64,000 nt of DNA from Archegozetes longisetosus (taxonomy: Eukaryota > Arthropoda > Arachnida > Sarcoptiformes > Trhypochthoniidae): the NCBI GenBank assembly GCA_018873245.2, contig JAEMBT020000005.1, forward strand, positions 7,860,001 to 7,924,000, written 5' to 3'. A program made the position numbers and the translations under genes. Positions 51,601-63,421 of the stretch are shown here, piece after piece. The first letter of the stretch is position 1. Each line of letters begins with the position of its first letter. Below the pieces are notes generated by a model that saw nothing but the letters and a program-made list of their open reading frames with translations, did no database searches and was not told the origin of the DNA.

Positions 51601-53653
51601 TTAATGAAACTCATCAGTATATTATATTAACTTTTATATCCAATATTATCCTTACAGATTACATTTGCATAGTTATTTCAGAAAATGTGTTTCAACTTAG
51701 TAATAACTCATGAATGAGTGCCTAAGGTATGAAATGAACATTTTAAATAAAACTTTTCCTCTAATACCCTTTAGGTCGTAAAAATGTTGGTGGTTCTAGT
51801 TATATCATTTGCCGTATGTTGGATGCCACTACAGATATTTAACTTACTCATGTGGCTATGGGATGATCTTCGACATCTCGAGACTTCAAATCAGTACTAT
51901 TTTTACGTGTGTTCGTATTTTTTGTGTCATTTCCTCTCAACAATACATTCGTTAATCGACCCACTAATATATTGCTTCATGAGTAAAAATTTCAAAGTAA
52001 GAATCAATCTTCCTACAATATTCCCTAAATATAGGTCTTATGTTTGTCATTGACTAATCTTGGTGTTTTACTTGACTAAATAATCAATTCTACTTTTAGT
52101 GTGTACAAACATAATTTATTGAACACATATTAATCTTCGTCTTTCTCTAGTTTCTCGTACAGTTGTTATAAAAGTGAAATAAAGCCATTGATGCTCTATT
52201 CTATGTTCTGAACAGACTCATGTCAAACACTTAAATGTTGAACAATACAGGAATTATAGCAGTACTCTCGCGTAGCGCTGCTTTAAGTATACAAATTGCT
52301 CAAACAAAAACACAAATAACAATATTTGCTTCAAGCATACAAATGTTACATTCAGTCAATAATAGACTTAGAAGTTGATATACTTTATTCTTCACTCTCT
52401 TGTGCTCCGTTCGGCTTCTGTTCAAATTGTGTAGGAGCATAATAACAATTTAATATAAGTTGAAGCAAGTCAGGTCAATATAATCATATCTCATAACACT
52501 TTGACATTAGTTGTCAATACAGTTACATAATGGATTAGGAAATTTAGCACAACAAACCTAATAGTAAATATGTGCTACCACCTCCAAAAGTCTTTATTAA
52601 ACTCTGCGCAAAAAATTAAGGAAAGAGGTATCATTAAAATAAAACTTTAATTTTTCACTATAAAAAGTTTTATAGTAATGATAGCATACATTCATAAAAT
52701 AGTATCCGGTGATAGAGTTTAATAGCATTCCCTCATATTTTTAATTGTAATCTTTTCGCGAAATTTGAATTTTTACAAAGACTTTAGGAGGTGATAGTAC
52801 AAACTTTGATTAATTTGTTTTTGTCAATTTGAATACGAATTTCACATAAGATAAATGCTTACCACAGTCTGAAGGTAAAGCAGTGATTTTAGTATTTTGA
52901 TTTATCACAAATCAAATAAAAGAATAGATAAAAACGTAATGAATGGGTTTTAAATATTAGAATAAATGATGCGATAAATGTATAATTTGAACCATTCATT
53001 TTTAGAGCATTGAAGGAAACGTTCAGTTGAAATGAATTATTACGAGGATATCTAGAATTTAAGGCTTATTATGGATTGAAGAGATTGAGAGTATAAAGGG
53101 CAAGCATGAAGAAAAGAGATATACTAGAATTAGGGTCTGAGAAAACAGTTTTTAGAAGAACCAAGAACAAATATTTGATTCTTATTTGTACTTCCTACAC
53201 GCTAATACACCAATTGGCTACCTAAATCTCTAGCAATAATAGCTTTGAAATTTTTGATGAGTTTAAGCGAATAAAGGTATATTAAAAATAGAGTTGTGCT
53301 AACATAAGAATCTCTTACAATATATAATGCGTAAAGTAAACATTATTACGAAATAGTGCTAAAAGATTTGAATTTTTTCAAAGCTTTCAGATTAATAACC
53401 CCACAATAAATCAATTTAAGAATAGATCTTATCGCTATAGCTAATTTCCGAAGGCTTAGTGTAGCATTATGACTTTTCAAACGACAACTTAATTGTATCC
53501 ATTTCTGTCTTATAGCTGGAAGATCTAAGATCTATATTTTGCTTTGGTCGCAGAAGAAGTCGCAACTTTAACGAAGGCTTATCTCAGACACAAACAACTA
53601 ATTGTCAAACGCATCGTTCAGTATCCCAACTGAATTGCTCCACTTTCATGTAA
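39663..53653 (+). CDS. Rhodopsin-like (class A) neuropeptide-type GPCR
   Basis: Four exons: 39663-40048, 47831-48185, 51775-51996 and 53516-53653, in frame, 366 aa. The N-terminus has two N-glycosylation sequons (Asn11 and Asn14). Class A landmarks: Asn49 (TM1), LAFAD with Asp77 (TM2), Cys104 at the top of TM3 pairing with Cys184 in the second extracellular loop (DCREKW), ERY (128-130) in place of DRY, CWMP (262-265) in TM6 and DPLIY (309-313) in place of NPxxY. The last exon supplies helix 8 and the tail (LEDLRSIFCFGRRRS), with a Cys suited to palmitoylation. It was found by phase and by its fit to the helix-8 position. The receptor looks like the peptide-receptor branch that includes NPY/RYamide/tachykinin-type receptors, but the ligand cannot be named. 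Introns of 7.8, 3.6 and 1.5 kb contrast with the compact genes around it and contain several repeats. Confidence 0.9.
40243..40545. repeat. Possible dispersed repeat, copy A
   Basis: Shows patchy similarity to 61321-61870, including TTTCATCTTTCAATCTCCCGAAAAATCTGAG here versus a closely similar stretch there. Diverged; boundaries uncertain. Confidence 0.35.
41551..42224. repeat. Foldback element in GPCR intron 1
   Basis: Left arm (about 41551-41725) and right arm (about 42063-42224) are imperfect reverse complements. They share AAGCTTTACTTCAAAAATGTA at the outer end and TTATCAAAACTTAATCATTC at the inner end. A (TA)n run at 41611-41624 lies within the left arm. The short frame between the arms is not called as a gene. 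Confidence 0.7.
46225..46590. repeat. Weak inverted repeat
   Basis: CAGTCGTATTCTAAGAGCAC near 46230 and the reverse complement of GGAATACGACTGCTCGTGC near 46565 pair, and a second patch (GGCAACTCGGTAC / GTACCAGAGTTGGCC) pairs further in. A diverged foldback remnant in GPCR intron 1. Confidence 0.4.
47006..47173 (+). mobile_element. Possible 3' end of a non-LTR retroelement
   Basis: About 140 bp of unusually GC-rich sequence (CCCCCTCTCGTCC, CCCTCCCGCTTG) ending in AATAAAGTTGAAACCGAAATAAA. It is bounded by similar A/T-run sequences (AAAATTTTTTTTG on the left, AAAAAATTTTTTG on the right) that could be target-site duplications. The composition and AATAAA-type end suggest a 5'-truncated LINE or other retroposed transcript. 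No reading frame is kept. Confidence 0.4.
48910..49290. repeat. Foldback element in GPCR intron 2
   Basis: The outer ends CAGCCAATTTGAGTTGTATT and AATACAACTGAAATTGGCTG are inverted. The inner arms (about 49005-49082 and 49172-49259) are almost identical over more than 70 bp, including the segment TCTATGCGATCGCTTAACGA. The left arm carries an extra copy of the TTGCATTGCTAT region (near 48929 and again near 48999), so it was partly duplicated. Confidence 0.85.
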
Positions 53654-56600
53654 AAGTATTAAGTGTTTGTATTGCGCCAAAATTTGATCCCTAAAGAATT
53701 GTGTTTTTGTGAGTGACCAACTGTAAAACCCAACGTAATAATCAGTATTACAATACGTTTTGGTTTGAACCACGTTTTGAAGCATTGATTTTATTATTTT
53801 TGCACATATTGAGTTGAGTTTTTTAAAGAGTTTTGAAGAATTGCCTAACGATATTTTTCGAATAATAACAATTCTAAATATAGTGAATGTTGGGTGTAAA
53901 GCGTAAATTCAATTTATATTTCCAATGGATCTGTAGTTTGTCTAGTAGAAATAAAAATGTTCAGTAAAACACATTCTACTTATTGACGATACAAAAATAA
54001 TAAAATCAACTGAAAACGCCTTGCGGTCAGACTCAATGAAGGCTGTAGAGTTGAAGAATATAGTATAGCAGTAGTGAATGTTTTTATAACGAATGTTCAA
54101 TAGTGTGAACGAAATTCTAGTGCTAATATTAGTTGACAGAACCTCTATTATAGTGAAATGAGGCTTGAAAAGAAAAAATATAGAAAATGGTAAACTGATC
54201 AAACTTTGCCATAAAAACATTGATTTTGTTGAGAAAAACTTATCCTTCCATTTTATATTATAAGTCAATGTTAAAGTCTTAAAACTTTAAGAATTGTCTT
54301 GTTTAAGCTTGTTTAAGTTCCAGTAATTATATACGTATCTCAAAGATCGATTTAGTCAAAATCTCAAGTAAATAGTGAGTCTCCTTATAGTGAAATTTGG
54401 TGCTGAGCGATTCACTATATTGAGGCACTACTGCATTTTAGGATAAAGCAAATTACACCTATTTGTTAAATTTTGAGTGAAAAACGAAAAACCAAACCCA
54501 ATTAAAAGTCTGCTAATCACATATAGAAAGATTATGATTGTTAACTAGCATAAGCGAAAGTATATAAAGTGCAACGTTTTAGCCACTCGAACAAGTTTTT
54601 CGAGATAAAGCTTCAAACTTAAATAAGTAATGATAATCTAAAATTATGTGCCGAGATCAACACTGATTTATATTCGCATAAATCTAAAATTTATTAATAA
54701 TGGAATTAAAGCTAAATGTCAAATAGTTGATCATTTTGTAGATTTTATTATTCGTTGAGCCATTGGTTTTTAATAGCAACCTTTTGTCTCATTAGCAGTG
54801 CGTGCGTTTACTCCAAAAGTTAGTAATCATAACTTTAACTTCAGTTTTAATATTTAATATCTTAGCTAATTAAGAACTCTGAAGATAAGCAGTGAAAAAT
54901 TTGCTGACAGAATAATTAAAACTTTCTAATAATTTTCTCTATATTAAAAATTGTCAACAGTTGATCAATTTGAACTAAACCCAAACTGCGAAGTACTAAA
55001 AAGTCCACTTTCGAAACCTAGATGTTAAGCACTAGATTTAAATTGGGGAACAAGATCACTCGAGACACATTCTAGGGTTGGCTTTTAGGCTAAATAGCAG
55101 CTATCTATACTCAAATTTGCGATGTTATAGAAGTACTACATTAGCAGATAATGGATATATTCTCAGTATTACGACTTCACTTGATCTATTCAGTGAATGT
55201 TTGCTCATCACACGTATTATTACAACGTTTGTCAGAGCTGCTTGCTACATAATAGGGTAAATCTAATATACAGCACATGAGCGCACTTCGGTACGCACTT
55301 AATAAAACTAATAAATAAGTTACTCTGGAGTCACAAATATCCTGGACTATGATTATCACGTGCCCCTTTGAAGTTATTATACGGTACAAGCATTCAGACA
55401 ATGATCGCAAATATATTCATCGAGAATATATATATTCAAATAAAATTAAACTTAATATCGACTTCGACGTCTATTCCGTTCTTATTTACGATGTTGCAAA
55501 ACCAAAATTGAAGTCACCATAATATAAATTCGTACTAAATCTACTTAGATTGTAGTGGGAAGCAGTTTCCGGGATATACGAAGCCTCTTTTTGAATGAAT
55601 GTCTTAGCGAGTAGGCCTTTTATTATGCACTAAAAACACTTCCTATATTGAATTTAATGTTTTTAATGCATAGTAAAAGGTTTATTCGCTAATGCATTTC
55701 TTCTAAAAAAGCTCATTCATTATTTTCAGATTGTAAACTACCTTGTTTTACAGCTGTCAAATTGGACTACGTATGATCTAGGCTTTGAGAAATTTGATTC
55801 ATTTTCATTGATTTCCATCCTTTTCCTACAGATAATGCAATAATGCAACAATTTATTCATATTACCTCATATACATCTATATTTTAATATACATCACAAT
55901 AAAGAAACATTAAACTCTCTCTTTATTAGCCCTATAAAGTAGATGTACTCCGAATTATTCAAACGAGGAATTCCTCTTTCAATATAATTTTAACAAAAAT
56001 GTAACCAAATTTCAGCAAAATTCTGATGCATTTCATAAAGATTTTTGAAACACACAAAAGATGTTCACAGAATGCTTGACTAAAGATAATAAAATATTTA
56101 ATTAAATTGAAGCATATTAAAATATGTGTTCAAATCGATATACAATTTTATTGATGTTCCGCTTTCCTGGAAAAATAAATTTGTAATAAAGGACTCGCGA
56201 AACGGTATTCTTTTAGATCCAATTCATACTCGAATAAGACTGTGTGATCAAACTTCTATATCTATGCTATTAATCTGTTTAATTCTTTGCCAATTTTAAT
56301 AAGAAATGAAAAATATTTTGTGAATTTTATGTCGTTTTGTCAACATTTTTTATTGGATGATAATGTATAAACATTCTTTCGACATGTTACGATTGAATAA
56401 AGAATATTATTATTTTAAAAAAAATAGATTAGTAAAACAAATAGCAGTATTCATGGATTGTACTTGAAGCTTAAGTGTGATTAACCAAATTGCCGATATG
56501 AGAAGGAACTCAGTTTGGGTCTGAAATTTGAACATTTAAAACTTAACTGTGTTAAGGTTCTGTCGGCTAAATCTTGAGGAAGTCTAAAATACAAAATTAT

Positions 56601-56914
56601 GAGTTATGAAATTTTGAAAAGTCACCCTTAACATAAGTGTTATTTGTGAATAAGGCTGAAAAACTCTCAGATATAGTACACGAAATCACGTTCACACTTG
56701 AAATTTGAAATGTTAATTATAAAGTTTATTAAAAATACTTTTCATTATTGCTCTCGTTAGTTATTAAATAAGTTACTGATAACTTAAAGTCTAAAAGTCA
56801 TTTAAAATGACAACAATCAAAAGGAAGTGTTAAACACAAAGGCAATTCTAAAATGAAGTCGATTCAAGATTCAAGTAAGAAATATGATTGAGTTTAATTT
56901 AAGAAAAATCATCA
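53654..56914. other. Intergenic between GPCR and the PSI-like gene
   Basis: AT-rich. Open frames at 54268-53942, 55078-55260 and 55410-55186 have no motif. The only structure seen is the small foldback listed separately. Confidence 0.4.
55593..55718. repeat. Small foldback element, copy 1 of a dispersed family
   Basis: Imperfect palindrome from GAATGAATGTCTTAGCG to its partner ending GCTCATTC. The core GGCCTTTTATTATGCA pairs with TGCATAGTAAAAGG. It closely resembles 58582-58676. Confidence 0.65.
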
Positions 56915-59732
56915 CTATTCAAGTGTGCGGTAAGGATTTCTAGTTTGATAGAGTTTACGGACTTTCTTGTAGGCAACTGCTATTAATACCAACACAACAA
57001 ATAAACTCGAGGCTACGATTCCAAATATTGTCCAACCTGTCAGCCTTTCACTTGTGTCCAAATGTGGTGTATCTGCACCTCAATTAATTAATCAATTAAT
57101 TAATTAGTAAATTCAATAAATCGCATTAATCTGAATTACTTGTAGAGGTGGACGGAGAAGTTTTTCTAGTTGAAATCGTCGTAGTTGGAGAGGTTGTCGT
57201 AGTTGTAATTTTTACTGGGTCCATAGAAGCTTTATTTGTGGTAGGTAGTGGTTGTTGTAGTAGTTGTCGTAGTGGTTGTACTAGTACTAGGACCTGTTAA
57301 TAAATATGTAATCAATCTTCAAGTATTGTAAGCATAGTTTGAAAAATAATTCAGATTTGTTTCACTTCTTATAGAATTAAGAAGGCGTGAGCAAATAGGA
57401 TGAAGATGACACAAAAACTGAAAAATATACTTGAAAATAAAACTATAAAAATTTCAGTTATTATCTCTAACACTTTCTGTTGAATTGAACTTTTAATTTG
57501 ACAAGATACATTTTTACAAACAAGTCAAACAATAAGGACTAAAAATGATTCATGATTCGAGCTTTTTTCAGAGAAACTGTTTTGAATACCACTTTTTCAT
57601 ATTACCCTCACTATTTGTAAGTAAAAACTATTACATTTCAATTCAAGTTTAGTTTGAGCTTTAAGGATATGCTGTTCATTCGTGTCCCTTGCGTACAGTC
57701 CAATTCTTTATTTTGATGTCATCATATCATCGTTGATGTTATCCTCGAATAGATTATTAAAATTTCCAGAAGTTATATTGCTAACCAGTTCAGTTTTTGA
57801 CATTTGTTTTGAAATCGATATGACAAGAACTAAAAAATTTGACATTCGTTTTCAACTTTGACACGAATATGATTGTAAAGTTACAAGATTTAGTGACGAT
57901 ACAACCCAATCAAATGGATAATAGGCGAATGCACATAATATCGATCGAGAGCCCTCCTACAAAGTTTCAAATCAGTATACAAGTTCGAGTGCTTTAAAAT
58001 ACAAAGTTTTCATATCTGAATTTTTACATCAAATCAAATTGTCAACTTTTTTGAAATAGAGTTCATCTTAAAAGATCTGCGAAGTTCAATACAAGCTAAA
58101 AGCCTAAAGCAACTTACTGAATATTTGAGATTCTAAGCCATAAGAATTGGTGTAAATGATTAATGGTAGATACGTAAAAATACAATTTAAAGTGTAATTA
58201 TAAATCAAACTACTTTTGATGTATTCTAATCTCACCAGTATCGATCATTATTTATGCAAAAACAAGTAGGCACGAGTAGCATTTAGTTTGTTCTTTTCCT
58301 CAGATCTAGTGCCACGCATTTCAAATTTAATCAATTAAATTCTATTCAATAAATATAAATTTTTAATTAAATTAAACAAAACTTCAGTAACAATAGAGTT
58401 GTTGCAAAGAGCATTCAAGTAACAGAACTGCGCAGTCAATGTCTAGGAATCAATCACTTGTTTTAATATTGTTGCAAAACTGCTGATATTATCATGGACT
58501 AGATTTTGGTAACCAAATACCATGATCTGAAGGACGGCATTTTTTATAACAAATAACGCGATAACATTCAAATAAGTATAGAAGTGCTTTAACTCATAGG
58601 CCTTTTAGTATGCATTAAAAGTACTTTCAACATTGAATTGAAGCATAGTAAAATGCCTGAGTTAGCGCATTTCTTCAAAAAAATTCATCCTTCAAATTGG
58701 GTTCACATGAAACATTAAAATACTTGTTGGATATCCAATACAGTAACGAAAACGAATCACAAACTAGATTTGGCGAAAAGTCGGTGCGCATCGCACGCAA
58801 TTTGATATGACAATAGTCTTTTCTTGTTGCTATCAAGTTTTGAATTGCATATTCAAAATAAACTAACTTCAAGCTTTTCAATACCAGTTATAAAGAAACA
58901 GTTTTTGTTCAAAATTTCAAGTAAATATCAAATCTTATTTTAGGCTGACTCCGGTTAAGCGCAAAGTTCATACAGAAAGACAATTTTCACAAAAACGGTT
59001 TATAATACATGATAGCTAAATATTTGACTTCAATTAATTTTAAAGTAAATATAACATCAAATTTTAGTGAGTTTTAAATTTGAAAACTTCAATCTTTGAA
59101 TATAAAAATAATAATATTGAGCACATTTAAGATATTAGTGAAGAATTGTCTCGTTCAATTGTCAACATTAATAATAAATAAGGACTTGAAAACAGGCAAC
59201 AGTTATGTAGTTCGTATTACTAGACACTCGATATTGTAATGAAAGTTATTTGCAAGTTAAGTGTGATATACTTATTATTTTATTACGAAGTAGTAACGGA
59301 CTCACATGGTTCAGGGTATTCAAGTTTATGCCACTTTCCTCCTGACGTGCACAGCGCTTTGGGCTTCTTCGAACCTGTATATTCACATTGATTTACGTCC
59401 GTTGGTTCTAATAAACGAGAAGCGAGTGGTTAGAAATATTTGTTTCATCTCACACTAAATACAGACCGTTATTAGGTAATCTGCAGAACCAAAAGGCACA
59501 TCCTTTTTCACCAATACAAGCTGGACAGTCGTTTTTAATATTAAGACACGGATCTGGGTCTTCTAAGATAAACATAGAAACCACAATTCACTAATTATAC
59601 ATTATTTTTATAAAAATTCATAATTTCATCAGTAATTAACTATCTCTTACCATCGGTTACGTTAACAGTTAATGAAAACGTCAGTTGTACTAATGAATAA
59701 ACGATTAGAGTGGTTATCAAAGTTCTCATCAT
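56915..59732 (-). CDS. Type I membrane protein with PSI-like Cys-rich ectodomain and Thr-rich stalk
   Basis: Five exons on the minus strand: 59732-59651, 59562-59467, 59407-59306, 57293-57140 and 57072-56915. Exon 1 is a signal peptide (MMRTLITTLIVYSLVQLTFS). Exons 2-3 encode a compact domain with eight Cys (counting one completed at the exon 3/4 junction), including DPCLN, NDCPACIGEKGCAFWFC and ALCTSGGKWHK, reminiscent of PSI domains. Exon 4 is a Thr/Ser-rich, probably O-glycosylated stalk. Exon 5 is a TM helix and a short basic tail ending NPYRTLE, which recalls the tail of PTTG1IP-type proteins, but that link is weak. Exon 4 is one base out: entering in the phase of exon 3 gives Cys-Pro-Ser-Thr then a Thr run ending in a stop, while the exit frame matches exon 5. 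A one-base insertion near 57244 (GGTAGGTAGTGG) would explain this. Alternatively an acceptor 7 or 13 bases further in restores frame but replaces the Thr run and the last Cys. Confidence 0.72.
58582..58676. repeat. Small foldback element, copy 2 of a dispersed family
   Basis: Lies within intron 3 of the PSI-like gene. The core GGCCTTTTAGTATGCATTAA pairs with GAAGCATAGTAAAATGCC. Shares core and flanks (GCGCATTTCTTC) with copy 1 about 3 kb away. Confidence 0.65.
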
Positions 59733-59935
59733 TCTTATTAAGCACTGATGACAAACGCCGAGTAATTGCTGAATGACTAAATTAAAAAGTTCATAAATTG
59801 AATAGGAAAAATAAAATCAAATGCTAAAAAAGGTTATTAACTAAAACAACATGGTTACACTAATATAACTCATACATACTATAAATTAGTATGAACTTTA
59901 GATTATAGATCAAACTCTTTGTTTCAACACTTTAG

Positions 59936-60193
59936 AGAAGCTTGAAAAACATCTACGATAAATATGAGCTTATAAAACAATATGCTCGCAAATATGTTCC
60001 AGTTTTACTACAAGTTAATAAACTAGAAAATCTGATAAGAATACTCGCTTTCAATTCAAGTAAAGCTATGGCTCAAAGTATTATCCAAGCAACAGACGAG
60101 TCAATTAAACTCATAGTATTACCAAATTATAATGAAATCATTTGTCTATTTCTCGAACAATCACAAATGAATAAACCTAATGATGTGAGAGTT
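59936..60193 (+). CDS. Possible isolated exon of unknown protein
   Basis: An open frame bounded by a plausible acceptor (CACTTTAG) and donor (GATGTGAGA), encoding about 86 residues (RSLKNIYDKY... to ...SQMNKPND). The peptide has a helical, non-repetitive look (KLENLIRILAFNSSKAM). It has no ATG of its own. It begins about 200 bp from the divergent start of the PSI-like gene. I found no partner exons and recognise no family, so it may be chance. Confidence 0.22.
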
Positions 60194-61320
60194 TGGTTAG
60201 TCTATCTCTTATAACGGTAACTTAAACCAAGCAAATGAGAAATTAGCCTTTGATTGTGTCGCTTTAACTGATAAGTTGAGGAACTTTTAGCTTATTCACA
60301 TCTAGACTATAAGGTTGTAAAATTTACCAAAATAAACAGGAAACACAATACAGGGTTTCCAAGAAGTTTCTTCGTACTATTGAATGATAGGTTGTAACTT
60401 CAAAACAAGAATAAAATGCGATATTCTTATACGATCAAAGCAAAAGCTAAATATGACAAACTTCTGAAATAGACTTGCACAATTCGAATGAAAAAAATTG
60501 ATTTTTATTTATCTTATTATGCAAATGCATGATAAGTTTTTTCACTTCGTTTCACAGAACAACGATCAATAAAGGTTATTCAATTTACTTAACACAGAGG
60601 GACTGAACGACAAAGAGTCATTAAAGAGATAAGAAAAAATGAAAAATAATGTAGATGTTTAGTCAAACAAAAATTTCCATTACAATGCTCGTAAAACTAC
60701 ATTTTCTAACTTTAAGATATCAATATTTATTGCCAACAAACTCGTAACAGAAGTCTATTTATCGCTTGTAATGTTTAAGCAACCAAAATTCAATTGACAA
60801 ATCTGAACATTCTTCCAGCCTTTGGAATATAAAGCGTTCAATAAATAAACCTCTAATTTATCAGCAAAATCTTTCAGAGAAAACAATCAATAGGATTAAA
60901 CAATACGTGTATTTGACTAATTAGTTCAAATATTTTGCTTATGTTTGAGCTTTCGAACAATCCTAAAATGCTATTATTTTGAATAAAAAATACTACGGTT
61001 AGTTAATGTACCGTACTATTCTCTACTAAAATATTGAAATATTTGACTAAGTCATTTATGGAAAGATTCACCTCATACTCAAACGTAACTCAAACGTAAC
61101 GCAAACATACGAGAACAACGAAATGAACGATAGGATTTCATCTTAAAAAGGCTATTCACAAAATAACTGATTGGAAGTAGTGATATCTGAGTTCGATATC
61201 CAGTTGTACTCTATGCAACGAGTAAATATTTGAATCTGAAACCATTGCCATTTCGATCACATTACCTTTACCTTTACTAATCTAAACATATATTATTACA
61301 GTAAATAAACTTAATATGGG

Positions 61321-61870
61321 CAGTGGCCAGATCTAAGATTTTCGGGGATTCCCGATTTTCACCCTAAAGTCAGTTATTCGGAAAACTAGCAGTAAAACAC
61401 GCTTCTTAGGCCAACTATAACTTGCTATTCCCGAAAAATTACCGATTTGCCTAATTCTGACTATTTATCTCGAAAACGTTCCGATTCTGTAAATGTTAGC
61501 AAAAGATGGTATTGCATTTACGATTCTAAATAAGTCCGAATTATGAATAATTTTTAAGCAACAAAATTTGTCACAGTTTCAGTCTCAGTTGAAACAAATC
61601 CTATCTACGTATAATCATGAATGAAAACTTAACAGAAAGCTTCAAGTTTCAAAAAGATTGATTGCGCTCAATTTTTAACCGAAGTTTGCATTAGTAAGAT
61701 CGTGTGTAACCAAAATCTATTTTTCTTGAAAATTTCTTTTTCAAAAAAATTGTCTTTTAAAACTAGTCAGATCTTAGTTACCGAAAAACTCACAATCTTA
61801 GCTTGAATTTTTATCGGTTTCCGACCAACTTTCATCTTTAAACTTCCTGAAAAATCTGAGACTTGAAAAT
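61321..61870. repeat. Possible dispersed repeat, copy B, with inverted ends
   Basis: The left end CAGATCTAAGATTTTCGGGGA and the right end (reverse complement CAAGTCTCAGATTTTTCAGGA) are similar inverted sequences. Internal CGGAAAACTAGCAGTAAAAC resembles copy A at 40243-40545. Probably a diverged MITE. Confidence 0.4.
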
Positions 61871-63297
61871 AAACAAAATACGATACTTAATAACAGGAAG
61901 CGATGTCTCGTTGCAGAAGATTAAAGGCTTAGGGAGAATCAAATGTTTAATAATGCATTAATCGTAAACAGAATGCTAGGATATGAGCCATTTGATTAAT
62001 TATAGAAATTGTACAATACGTTGTTGATGACGATTCAATGAAAAACTACATAAATCTCGCGAACCACTAATAATTTATGATATTATTAGGAATAAAATTG
62101 ATAATCACTCAAAAGTAGATTAGCTACAACTAATATTTAAGAATCACATTGAGAGCCAAACAAGTAAATGATTAAATTGGCTTTGTTAGAGTTAAGTTTT
62201 CATACGTAAACAAGTGTTGAAGTACGAATAGGTTTGCAATTTAGTAGCATTTTAGTTTGAAACAGACGCAATATTTTCCTCATTCAATCAAACGAACAAA
62301 ACAGTGTTTTTTAAGTAACATTGTCAACACTAAACACCGTTCAGTTGATTCATGGACAAAAATAAGAAGATCAACATTTACTTAGTTGATTAATTTGCTT
62401 AAGAACGTTTGATTATCTCAATTAAATGATTGAATTAACTTACCACTAAAGAAATGCTAGAAATACTATGCATCAACCCTTACAGAAATTAGTTCCAAAC
62501 GCGAGTCACGCTAAGTCAAGGATAGATCAAGGTTAACGTGTATCGCAACTCAAATTTTGCTAACTTCCACTAACTACAATTTGATTCTAATTTTTCTTAT
62601 ACTGCTTACGGCTCAATGAGTTGGTTCTACTTGCAACGTTGGTTGCTAACTATGAAATGTTGCAGTCCTCTTACGAAATACGCTGCAATACTTTCGTAAC
62701 TAATAGTTTAAGTGTTCATAATAGAGACAAGCAGTATTTAGATAAGACAACTAATCGAGAATTATACGCTCTAAGGAATCATTCTGTGCTACCTCCATCC
62801 TTACAATTTGCTCTTTTAACTTAATTCATTCTCAATTGTGTCTTATCTATTCTTTCAGTTATTTCTTATTTAAATAGATTTAGATATTGGTAAACAATAG
62901 CTTATCAAATATTAACTGATTGTTTGCGCTTAATCTAAATATTACATAAAGCTTATATCTTACTTCAGTTTGTCCTCCTCTCACACGAATAATCGATGTT
63001 TACTCAATATTTAGTATTATATGATTGAACCATTCAGTTCATTATTAGATTGATTTGAATACGCATTTCAAATATTTAAAGTGATCTCTTCTTTTGTGTT
63101 TACAAGTGATGCGCTATTTATGCCATTAAAGAGTTGCGACACATTTATGCATTTTTTTACTTGAAACGTGCGCACATCTCACCAAAAATGTTTATAACTT
63201 CTAACAGCAATAACGACAACACATTTTATAAAACTTTTAAGCGTTTTTATTATTAGACCTCACTCGGAGTCGGTATAAAACTTGATTAATAAACAAG

Positions 63298-63332
63298 TAA
63301 TAAATAAATAAATAAGTTATAAATAAATAAAG
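63298..63332. repeat. (AATA)n microsatellite
   Basis: Roughly eight imperfect TAAA/AATA units in the spacer downstream of the M28 gene. Confidence 0.7.
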
Positions 63333-63421
63333 TATTGATCCCATTGTTCCACATATGACATAATGATTTATAGCCCTATAATTTGAGATAACTGATCGAA
63401 AAATTGAAAATAAAAAATAAT

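Larger units (their letters stand above)
60194..63421. other. Intergenic
   Basis: AT-rich spacer between the possible exon and the M28 gene's 3' end. It contains the repeat at 61321-61870 and an AATA microsatellite near 63298. A frame at 62621-62824 lacks an ATG and any motif. Confidence 0.4.

Noticed and set aside
51997-52053. Read-through end of the GPCR exon 3 frame as the true C-terminus
   Set aside because: The donor GTAAGA at 51997 and the phase-compatible helix-8 exon at 53516-53653 give a better receptor tail.
62621-62824. 67-codon plus-strand frame
   Set aside because: No ATG start and no recognisable motif; flanking splice sites not convincing.
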